Assembly: GCF_002428305.1 (NCBI RefSeq)
Contig: NZ_DIVJ01000046.1
Location: 1 to 7,916 of the forward strand
Length of the DNA: 7,916 nucleotides
Direction: 5' to 3'
From: Flavobacterium sp. UBA6135
GTDB taxonomy: Bacteria > Bacteroidota > Bacteroidia > Flavobacteriales > Flavobacteriaceae
Shown here: positions 1-4,676 of the stretch, one piece after another
How positions within the stretch are numbered: position 1 is the first letter of the stretch
Layout of the letters: every line of letters starts with the position of its first letter
The notes under the pieces: model-generated
The model's input: only the letters and a program-made list of their open reading frames with translations
Databases searched by the model: none
Told to the model about the DNA's origin: nothing
Program-made: the position numbers and the translations under genes

Positions 1-1
1 T

Positions 2-958
2 CCGATTATAAACAAAGAAGGAGCACACGAAGTAGAAGTATCACCTGACGAAAAAATGCTATTGGTTCGCTATTCGTCAAAAAACAAGCCATGGGAATTA
101 TATATTGGTGAAAATAAACCTAATGCTACGTTACAGCAAATAACCTTTTCAACAACTAAAACATTTGACGCTTATACTTGGAAATCACCTGAAGTAATCA
201 CTTTCAAAGCCAAAGACGGAGCCGATGTTTATGCTCGAGTTTACGAACCTAACGCAAAAAATAAAAACAATGCAGCGGTAGTTTTTGTTCACGGGGCCGG
301 ATATTTGCAAAATGCTCATAATTTTTGGAGTAGTTATCATCGTGAATATATGTTTCACAATTTGCTGACCGATTTGGGTTACACCGTTTTAGATATCGAT
401 TATCGTGGAAGCGACGGTTATGGACGTGATGTAAGAACCGGAATTTATAGACATATGGGTGGATTGGATTTGTCAGACCATTTGGATGGGAAAAACTATT
501 TAGTGTCACAAAAGGGAATCAATCCTGATAAAATTGGCATTTACGGCGGTTCTTACGGCGGATTCATTACATTGATGGCACTTCTCACCACACCCGGAGA
601 GTTTAAAGCAGGAGCAGCCTTACGTTCAGTGACAGATTGGGCTCATTACAACCATGGTTATACCGCAAACATTTTAAATTATCCGGAAACGGATCCGGAA
701 GCTTATAAAAAAAGTTCACCGATTTATTTTGCCGATAATTTAAAAGACCGATTAGTAATGTTACATGGAATGGTTGATGATAATGTACAATTTCAAGATA
801 TTATTAGATTGACACAACGATTTATCGAATTAGGAAAAAAAGACTGGGATTTGGCGGTTTATCCGGTTGAAGCACACGGTTTTAGAGAAACCTATTCATG
901 GGTGGATGAATATACCCGAATTTTGAATTTGTTTAATGAAACTTTATTATCAGAATAA
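2..958 (+). CDS. S9 family (DPP-IV/prolyl oligopeptidase-type) serine peptidase, C-terminal part
   Basis: The reading frame is open from base 2, so the gene starts upstream of the window; 318 residues are visible. The first ~60 residues look like the end of the beta-propeller (EVSPDEKMLLV, WELYI), and the rest is the alpha/beta-hydrolase domain. The catalytic triad is intact: nucleophile Ser in GGSYGG (codon 551-553), Asp in MVDDNV (776-778; the first D, by analogy with DPP-IV) and His in EAHGF (875-877). The VFVHGAGY and DYRGSDGYGRD stretches are typical of the family. Family members cleave dipeptides or oligopeptides, often after proline, and in Bacteroidota are usually periplasmic or exported. 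The signal peptide and most of the propeller are outside the window, so location and exact specificity cannot be read. The stop is directly followed by the start of the acetyltransferase, suggesting co-translation. Confidence 0.93.
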   Translation, partial: PIINKEGAHEVEVSPDEKMLLVRYSSKNKPWELYIGENKPNATLQQITFSTTKTFDAYTWKSPEVITFKAKDGADVYARVYEPNAKNKNNAAVVFVHGAGYLQNAHNFWSSYHREYMFHNLLTDLGYTVLDIDYRGSDGYGRDVRTGIYRHMGGLDLSDHLDGKNYLVSQKGINPDKIGIYGGSYGGFITLMALLTTPGEFKAGAALRSVTDWAHYNHGYTANILNYPETDPEAYKKSSPIYFADNLKDRLVMLHGMVDDNVQFQDIIRLTQRFIELGKKDWDLAVYPVEAHGFRETYSWVDEYTRILNLFNETLLSE

Positions 959-1387
959 ATGGTAACGCTCAAAGAACTTTCTTCCAAAGTTGAAATGCTT
1001 CAACAATTGCCCTTAATTCAGCAATTATATCCTGAATTTACCGAACAAATTTACAGTGATTTGCTAGATGAAATGCTGCCTAACAACTACAAACAATTAG
1101 TTGCTTTTGAAAACGAAACAGCAGTTGGTCTTTCCGGTTTTTGGGTGGGAACAAAATTATGGTGCGGAAAATATCTTGAATTAGACAACGTGATTGTGCA
1201 TCCCAATCATCGTTCTAAAGGAGTTGGAAAATTACTCACAGAATACTTGAATCAAAAAGCCATTGATTTAGGTTGCAAAGTCGTAGCGTTAGATGCTTAT
1301 ACCAATAATTTTCCGGCTCATAAGTTTTATTTCAACCATGGATTTGTGCCGAAAGGGTTTCATTTTGTAAAGTTTTTGGAGGAGTAG
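959..1387 (+). CDS. GNAT family N-acetyltransferase
   Basis: This 142-residue protein has the usual single-domain GNAT length. Strand beta-4 (YLELDNVIVHP, residues 72-82) is followed by the acetyl-CoA pyrophosphate loop RSKGVG (85-90), which matches the Q/RxxGxG/A signature. Motif B is seen as NFPAHKFYFNHGFVPKGFHF (117-136), the common C-terminal half in which an aromatic-rich helix and strand close the CoA site. It should transfer an acetyl group from acetyl-CoA to an amine; the acceptor cannot be told from sequence. The ATG follows the peptidase stop with no gap (TAAATG), and no Shine-Dalgarno sequence is visible, so translation is probably coupled to the upstream gene. The stop lies one base from the end of the convergent regulator gene, leaving no room for a terminator. 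Confidence 0.92.
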   Translation: MVTLKELSSKVEMLQQLPLIQQLYPEFTEQIYSDLLDEMLPNNYKQLVAFENETAVGLSGFWVGTKLWCGKYLELDNVIVHPNHRSKGVGKLLTEYLNQKAIDLGCKVVALDAYTNNFPAHKFYFNHGFVPKGFHFVKFLEE

Positions 1388-1388
1388 A

Positions 1389-1739
1389 TTATTCTTTTAA
1401 CCGCTCTTTTAAACTTAGATTTTCTTCTTCGAGTTTTTGAATGTATTTTCGTTGACTTTCAAGAATAAACTCAGGAATTGTGTAAACATTATTGGTCCCT
1501 TGATTAATTCCAACAGATTGATCTTTGCAAATTATAAAAGTGGTTTCTTCCACTTCAAAAATATCTTCAATAGGGACGTCTAAAATACTTGCCAATTTCA
1601 CCCATTCTGAGGAATGAATTTTAGCTAAACCTTTTTCTCTTCTGTTATAATTAGAAACATCAATACAGAGTTTTTCTGCAATTTGTTGCTGGGAAATACC
1701 CTTCTTCTTTCTTACCTCAATCAGTTTAAATTTTTCCAT
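1389..1739 (-). CDS. XRE/Cro-CI-type helix-turn-helix transcriptional regulator with C-terminal coiled coil
   Basis: I place the start at the ATG at 1739 (116 residues, MEKFKLIEVRKKKGIS), not at the upstream ATG at 1799. The domain begins there, and the extra 20 codons would run through a repeated operator-like sequence. The HTH covers about residues 5-62: helix 2 QQQIAEKL (17-24), recognition helix DVSNYNRREKG (27-37), then the WVKLASILDVPIEDIF end typical of HTH_3 domains. After a variable stretch, residues ~90-115 (ESQRKYIQKLEEENLSLKERL) form a likely coiled coil, so the protein probably binds DNA as a dimer. Similar short XRE-coiled-coil proteins are common in flavobacteria. Repeats overlapping its promoter suggest autoregulation. 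Targets are unknown; the divergent lipoprotein gene at 1924 is the natural candidate. The stop is one base from the acetyltransferase stop. Confidence 0.9.
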   Translation of the reverse strand: MEKFKLIEVRKKKGISQQQIAEKLCIDVSNYNRREKGLAKIHSSEWVKLASILDVPIEDIFEVEETTFIICKDQSVGINQGTNNVYTIPEFILESQRKYIQKLEEENLSLKERLKE

Positions 1740-1754
1740 AAAACATTTATTGTA

Positions 1755-1781
1755 TTGCGAAAATACGCAAAAAATACGCAA
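1755..1781. promoter_or_regulatory. Candidate operator array of the XRE regulator (TTGCG/CGCAA boxes)
   Basis: Three copies of a pentamer lie here: TTGCG at 1755-1759 and its inverse CGCAA at 1766-1770 and 1777-1781. The first two form a 5-6-5 inverted repeat. The last two belong to an exact tandem 11-mer AAAATACGCAA (1760-1770, 1771-1781), which is one helical turn. The array begins 15 bp upstream of the chosen regulator start. Dyads plus tandem boxes next to an HTH gene are a usual operator layout. Binding is inferred, not shown. Confidence 0.55.
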
Positions 1782-1800
1782 TGGATTAATTTTGAACAAA
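1768..1800 (-). promoter_or_regulatory. Candidate promoter of the XRE regulator
   Basis: Read on the minus strand there is TTTG (1800-1797), a 20-nt spacer, then TATTTTTTG (1776-1768). This resembles the Bacteroidota -33 TTG / -7 TAnnTTTG pair, with one extra T in the -7 element. Transcription would begin around 1761, leaving a leader of roughly 20 nt. The -7 element overlaps the operator-like boxes, consistent with self-repression. The extra T makes this only a moderate match. Confidence 0.35.
1787..1794 (+). promoter_or_regulatory. Candidate -7 element for the divergent lipoprotein gene
   Basis: TAATTTTG matches the Bacteroidota -7 consensus TAnnTTTG exactly. The nearest upstream TTG (1755-1757) is 29 nt away, longer than usual, and it falls inside the regulator's boxes. 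If used, the promoter would give a leader of about 120 nt before the start at 1924, and its -33 region would be covered by the operator array. This could be an activated or repressed promoter, or chance in AT-rich DNA. The leader (1801-1923) is A/T-rich, with one 7-1-7 AT inverted repeat at 1830-1844 and no other recognisable element. Confidence 0.3.
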
Positions 1801-1923
1801 CTTTTTAAATCAAGTATTTAGCTACATAAAAATTTTTAAAATTTATTTTTCCACAAAAAAATTACCAGAAACAGAAGTTTATAACCCAAATTAATTCAAA
1901 TCATTAACCTAAAAATTAAATTT

Positions 1924-3063
1924 ATGAGTAAATCAAGCACAATCTTTAAAAAGTTATTAGTTTACAAAAAACTATTTTTTGTAATATTCGCAGGAATAAT
2001 TATTTCTTGTGATAGTCCGAATCTTAGTCAAGAAGAAGTTTTAATCAATAAAAATTCTTTTGAACAGAGAAGTAGTTCTTTATTTGAAAATGTTGAAGCT
2101 ATTTATATAGATAATGGACTTAGCTCAAATTGTGAAAATAACATACTTGTTTTTCCGAGTTGGGAAGATTTTCGTATAATTGCAGATCAGTTAGACGAAA
2201 TGGTTGAAATTCATTGTGATGAATTTGAATATAGTAATGACCCAGGTCTTTCAGATGAAGAATATGAAGCTGTTGCTGAAAGTATAGGCTTTGATGAAGA
2301 TATGCCTTTAATAAATTTTGAAAATGATTTAAATTTTTGTTCTTTGAGAAGAATGGTTTATGACCAAGAGACAGATTGGCTTAGTCAACAAGGTGATGGT
2401 GAGTGGGATGTTGAAGCAGACCCCGACAATCATTTCATTGACGAAATTGAAAGAACACTTTTTAATGAAGGTGTAGAAGTAATTATTGGAAGTAGAGATG
2501 ACGGATATGTTTTGTATAAATTTTTTCATTGGGGTCATATTGAAATACACAACGAAGATTATTCAGCTTTACAGAGCATAAATCAAACAGGTCAGATGCC
2601 TACTAATAATCCAAACGTAATTGTGGTTAGAGAAGAAAATAATTCTTCTTCCGGTTCTTGTAAAGGAGCAGTTGATCATAGAAAGTTTTTTTCAACAGGT
2701 TCAAGTACAAGAATAAAAACTATAGATAAGATTAGAAATCCTTCATTAACATTTTTTACCGCCCCAAATATAAAGGCAAAAACAAAATATTATAGAAAAA
2801 AGTTAGGTGTTTGGACAAGAGGTAAAACTACAATAACAGCAGCAATTAAAGGGACAAGATATGTAGGTTTCGTTGCTAATGGTTGTGGTTCTCCTGGACC
2901 AGTTGATAAAGCAAAGACAAAAAAACGAAGTAAAGTTAAAGTAAAACAAACTTCATTTGAATTAAGTAACCATACTTTACATAACAGTTTACTTGGAATT
3001 CATAAAAGAAGAGAAGATGTTATTAAAAATATTGATTTTTACAGTGGTAATGTTGTCCAATAG
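1924..3063 (+). CDS. Lipoprotein of unknown function
   Basis: This 379-residue protein starts with a basic n-region, a hydrophobic stretch (residues 17-27) and a lipobox ending IISC, so Cys29 is the likely lipidated residue. It is not a family I can name. The middle (about 85-215) is strongly acidic. It contains a stretch, DNHFIDEIERTLFNEGVEV then IIGSRDDGYVLYKFF, that resembles by eye a pattern common in uncharacterised Bacteroidota lipoproteins (Ne-x-gEvxIGdxiYk...G). After a Ser/Asn linker (238-246) comes a basic part (about 247-363): paired Cys246 and Cys321 could form a disulphide, KAKTKYYRKKLGVW and TAAIKGTRYVGF look like beta strands, and KAKTKKRSKVKVK (329-341) is very basic. The start ATG follows an A-rich leader without a Shine-Dalgarno sequence. 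The 3' end overlaps the beta-barrel gene, suggesting a two-gene operon. Being a gene and a lipoprotein is fairly sure; the role is unknown. Confidence 0.8.
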   Translation: MSKSSTIFKKLLVYKKLFFVIFAGIIISCDSPNLSQEEVLINKNSFEQRSSSLFENVEAIYIDNGLSSNCENNILVFPSWEDFRIIADQLDEMVEIHCDEFEYSNDPGLSDEEYEAVAESIGFDEDMPLINFENDLNFCSLRRMVYDQETDWLSQQGDGEWDVEADPDNHFIDEIERTLFNEGVEVIIGSRDDGYVLYKFFHWGHIEIHNEDYSALQSINQTGQMPTNNPNVIVVREENNSSSGSCKGAVDHRKFFSTGSSTRIKTIDKIRNPSLTFFTAPNIKAKTKYYRKKLGVWTRGKTTITAAIKGTRYVGFVANGCGSPGPVDKAKTKKRSKVKVKQTSFELSNHTLHNSLLGIHKRREDVIKNIDFYSGNVVQ

Positions 3064-3829
3064 TTTAAAAAAAGTGATGAGCATCATGATGCTCATCACT
3101 TTTTCTTGTTTTTTTTCCTACTCACAGTCAGTCAATAAAGAACATGAAAATTATACGAAATTGGGTATTGTAGTTGGTACTGAGAGATTATTTACCGATA
3201 ATCAGCAAAACAGTGTGGGTTATTTTTACGACACTAAGAAAACGTTTACGATAGGGCTCGATTATAGATTCTATAGTTTTAAAAAATTTAATTTTAAAGC
3301 AGGATTACATTTTAGAACCTATTTAACTAGGGAATTTTACAACATTAGATCATTTGATTTTGGTGGAGAGTTTGATTTAAGAGGATTAACACAAGTAGGT
3401 GATATTAATCAATACAAATTACCTCTTTCTATTGAATATATAATCACAATTTCCAAGAATTTTGATTTATTTGTTGGAACCGGTGTTGAACTACTTTTTT
3501 ATGAAGATGATCCGACAACTGGTTTCCTTTTAATAACTAATCCCAACATTGAAGATCAAATAGGTTTTTTAGAAGAAGGAAATAACAAAGGACAATTTAC
3601 CTATGGTTTTAACCTTTCTATTGGAGCAAACCTATACACTAAGCTTTTTTGTTTTAAACCTTTTGTAAAATATAATATTCAAAATGAAGATATATTTGTT
3701 AATAAAGTTGAAACAGTTAATTTGCAAGTATCTGAAAATACCACTTCAATTCACAAAATAAACGGGAATTATCTCATGTTTGGGTTAGCAATTATACCAT
3801 CAAAACAATTGTTTTCGAAAAAAAAGTAA
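3050..3829 (+). CDS. Predicted outer-membrane beta-barrel protein
   Basis: I choose the ATG at 3050 (259 residues). It gives a proper signal peptide: MLSNSLKK, a hydrophobic core VMSIMMLITFSCFF, and probable signal peptidase I cleavage after SYSQ (residue 26). The frame is open back to 2993, but that longer start adds a second hydrophobic segment and a 71-base overlap. A start at 3077 would lack the basic n-region. The mature part alternates short aromatic-rich amphipathic strands (FTIGLDYRFYSF, FNFKAGLHFRTYL, QYKLPLSIEYII, FDLFVGTGVELLF, QFTYGFNLSIGANLY, FKPFVKYNI, GNYLMFGLAI) with polar loops, as in small 8-10-strand porin-like/PorT-like barrels of Bacteroidota. Its start overlaps the end of the lipoprotein gene by 14 bases, so translation is probably coupled. 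A terminator-like palindrome lies within codons 7-19. Function beyond a surface barrel cannot be assigned. Confidence 0.78.
   Translation: MLSNSLKKVMSIMMLITFSCFFSYSQSVNKEHENYTKLGIVVGTERLFTDNQQNSVGYFYDTKKTFTIGLDYRFYSFKKFNFKAGLHFRTYLTREFYNIRSFDFGGEFDLRGLTQVGDINQYKLPLSIEYIITISKNFDLFVGTGVELLFYEDDPTTGFLLITNPNIEDQIGFLEEGNNKGQFTYGFNLSIGANLYTKLFCFKPFVKYNIQNEDIFVNKVETVNLQVSENTTSIHKINGNYLMFGLAIIPSKQLFSKKK
3069..3104 (+). terminator. 36-bp perfect palindrome, intrinsic-terminator-like, inside the barrel gene's signal-peptide codons
   Basis: Bases 3069-3104 are a perfect palindrome centred between 3086 and 3087. The core stem GTGATGAGCAT (3074-3084) pairs with ATGCTCATCAC (3089-3099) around a CATG loop. 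A5 and T5 flanks extend it to 16 paired bases, followed by a T-rich tract (3100-3118). It begins 5 bases after the lipoprotein stop, the usual place for a rho-independent terminator, yet it lies inside the open frame of the next gene. It may act as an attenuator: RNA polymerase would stop unless ribosomes starting at 3050 cover the stem. A protein-binding palindrome is the alternative. Confidence 0.65.
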
Positions 3830-3836
3830 TTCAACA

Positions 3837-3863
3837 TTTTATTTAATTTTGAGATAAATAAAA
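3837..3863. terminator. AT-only hairpin between two convergent genes (weak terminator candidate)
   Basis: TTTTATTTA (3837-3845) pairs perfectly with TAAATAAAA (3855-3863) around a 9-base loop, just after the barrel gene and opposite the end of the antitoxin-like gene. The position fits a bidirectional terminator, but the stem has no G:C pair and neither side is followed by a clean T-tract. It may simply reflect base composition. Confidence 0.22.
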
Positions 3864-3878
3864 AAGTACTAGCCTTCT

Positions 3879-3908
3879 CATCTATAAATCGTCAACATCT
3901 ATAAATCG
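3879..3908. repeat. 17-bp-period direct repeat over the end of the antitoxin-like gene
   Basis: CATCTATAAATCG occurs at 3879-3891 and again at 3896-3908, two exact 13-mers separated by 4 bases. On the minus strand the repeat covers the codons for RFIDVDDL, the stop TAG and an ATG that follows the stop directly. Since 17 is not a multiple of three, gain or loss of one unit would change the C-terminal reading frame. It could be a slippage duplication or chance similarity between FID and DDL codons. Confidence 0.6.
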
Positions 3909-4100
3909 ACCTAATTTTATATCTTGTTTAGATTGTTCCGCTCTTTTTTTATATTCATAAACCGAGAATGGGTTTAAAATAGCAGTAGTTTTTTGCTTTT
4001 TAGCGAAAGCCAAAAGTGATTTTATCGAGTTAATAAGATTTTCATCTTGAATCAACTCTAACTCTTTTTGAATTTTTTTTATTTCAAGTGATACATTCAT
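3882..4100 (-). CDS. Antitoxin-like small protein, apparently without a toxin partner
   Basis: The start at 4100 gives a 72-residue protein beginning MNVSLEIKKIQKELELIQDE. The frame is open to 4163, but the extra 21 codons run through a promoter-like TACGTTTG, so the shorter start is preferred. An N-terminal helical part (residues ~3-35, a dimerisation-type helix pair) is followed by a variable joint and a C-terminal segment YEYKKRAEQSKQDIKLGRFIDVDDL. That end matches by eye the toxin-binding tail of small Bacteroidota antitoxins paired with RelE/ParE toxins, in which acidic/basic helical residues lead into G-R/K-F/V-I-x-x-[ED]-[DE]-L. Relatives usually continue several residues further, so the tail may be shortened. 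The space after it holds only a 12-codon frame before the convergent barrel gene, so no toxin is encoded beside it. Confidence 0.65.
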   Translation of the reverse strand: MNVSLEIKKIQKELELIQDENLINSIKSLLAFAKKQKTTAILNPFSVYEYKKRAEQSKQDIKLGRFIDVDDL

Positions 4101-4114
4101 AACTTTATTTTTTA

Positions 4115-4122
4115 CAAACGTA
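4115..4122 (-). promoter_or_regulatory. Candidate -7 promoter element of the antitoxin-like gene
   Basis: On the minus strand TACGTTTG is an exact TAnnTTTG match, 14 bases before the ATG at 4100. The nearest upstream TTG on that strand is 25 nt away, slightly long for the Bacteroidota -33 element. The leader would be under 10 nt. It also argues against the longer start at 4163. Confidence 0.4.
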
Positions 4123-4172
4123 CAAAAACTTTTAATTAGTTGTTTTTCAAGTTGAAACAACAATAAATTATT

Positions 4173-4190
4173 TTGATTTATTTAAATCAA
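4173..4190. promoter_or_regulatory. 18-bp AT-rich inverted repeat between divergent genes
   Basis: TTGATTTA (4173-4180) and TAAATCAA (4183-4190) form a perfect 8-2-8 inverted repeat, between the antitoxin-like gene (start 4100) and the lipoprotein gene (start 4220). The position and symmetry suit an operator for a dimeric regulator, possibly the antitoxin itself, but such sequences also arise by chance in AT-rich spacers. I see no good TTG/TAnnTTTG pair for the gene at 4220. Confidence 0.3.
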
Positions 4191-4219
4191 TTTTCGGCGG
4201 ATAATTGTGTTTTTATAAA

Positions 4220-4639
4220 ATGAAAAAATTGCTTTACATACAATTACTATTTTTATGTGGATGTTCTTCAAAAGAAACCTTCCAAACCCAATTTCCCATT
4301 CCAATTTCTCATTATTTTTATCAAACAAAAGGCAATCAAACTCATTTTTTTATCGAATTTCAACAAGACATTCCAGAAAACATCAAACTCAAAAAACTTT
4401 ATTTCAAAAACCAATCCGCAGTAATTAAAATGATTTCCAGTCATAAAGTAGAAGCGGTTTTCATCAAACACGATTTAATTCTTGATGCAGATGCTGAGAA
4501 TGAATACGGCAACCAACTGCCTATTGCAGAAAAACCAAAATTTAATTTAAAACCTACAGAAGCCGTTTTAGAATATTCACACAAAAATAACTTAATGCAC
4601 CACAAATTCCTTGATGTTGCCGAAAAGTCAAATAATTAG
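4220..4639 (+). CDS. Small lipoprotein of unknown function
   Basis: I start at the ATG at 4220 (139 residues, MKKLLYIQLLFLCGCSSKE). The in-frame TTG at 4205 would put five residues before a perfect lipoprotein signal. The signal has two lysines, a short hydrophobic core and the lipobox LCGC, with lipidated Cys15. The mature part has no cysteine and no domain I can name. Short strand-like pieces (HFFIEFQQ, KKLYFKN, AVIKMIS, KVEAVFIKH) suggest a small beta-rich fold, ending in a polar His/Asn-rich tail. It faces the same way as the flippase and ends 37 bases before it, but that gap contains a good promoter, so the flippase need not depend on this gene. It is probably an envelope protein anchored to a membrane from the periplasm. 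Confidence 0.8.
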   Translation: MKKLLYIQLLFLCGCSSKETFQTQFPIPISHYFYQTKGNQTHFFIEFQQDIPENIKLKKLYFKNQSAVIKMISSHKVEAVFIKHDLILDADAENEYGNQLPIAEKPKFNLKPTEAVLEYSHKNNLMHHKFLDVAEKSNN

Positions 4640-4648
4640 TTAATTTTG
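4617..4648 (+). promoter_or_regulatory. Candidate promoter of the flippase-dut-nucleotidyltransferase genes
   Basis: TTG (4617-4619), a 21-nt spacer and TAATTTTG (4641-4648) fit the Bacteroidota -33/-7 pattern, with an exact -7 match. The -33 part lies within the last codons of the lipoprotein gene and the -7 starts just after its stop. Transcription would begin near 4655, about 20 nt before the TTG start codon at 4677. This is the best promoter match in the window. Confidence 0.6.
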
Positions 4649-4676
4649 CTTGATAACTATAAAAGACCACTAACCC

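Noticed and set aside
249..509. Open frame of 86 codons on the minus strand within the peptidase gene
   Set aside because: It lies opposite conserved hydrolase-domain codons and its translation (His/Asn/Arg-rich) looks like the antisense of a real gene.
1740..1799. Longer N-terminus for the XRE regulator (start at 1799)
   Set aside because: The 20 extra residues precede a complete HTH domain, and their codons contain promoter- and operator-like repeats.
2329..2550. Minus-strand 73-codon frame inside the lipoprotein gene
   Set aside because: It has no recognisable domain, and the plus strand carries a better-supported gene.
2993..3049. Longer N-terminus for the barrel protein (start at 2993 or 3017)
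   Set aside because: It would add a second hydrophobic stretch ahead of a complete signal peptide and a 71-base overlap; the ATG at 3050 explains the protein better.
3069..3104. Mobile-element end or attachment site at the palindrome
   Set aside because: No transposase or integrase, flanking duplication or second copy is seen; position and T-tract fit a terminator better.
3843..3908. Idea that removing one 17-bp unit restores an ancestral antitoxin C-terminus
   Set aside because: Reading on after removal of one unit gives DEKASTFLFISKLNK, which does not resemble the acidic/aromatic ends of such antitoxins.
4268..4471. Minus-strand 67-codon frame inside the small lipoprotein gene
   Set aside because: Its Phe-rich translation mirrors Lys/Glu codons of the opposite strand and has no start signal.
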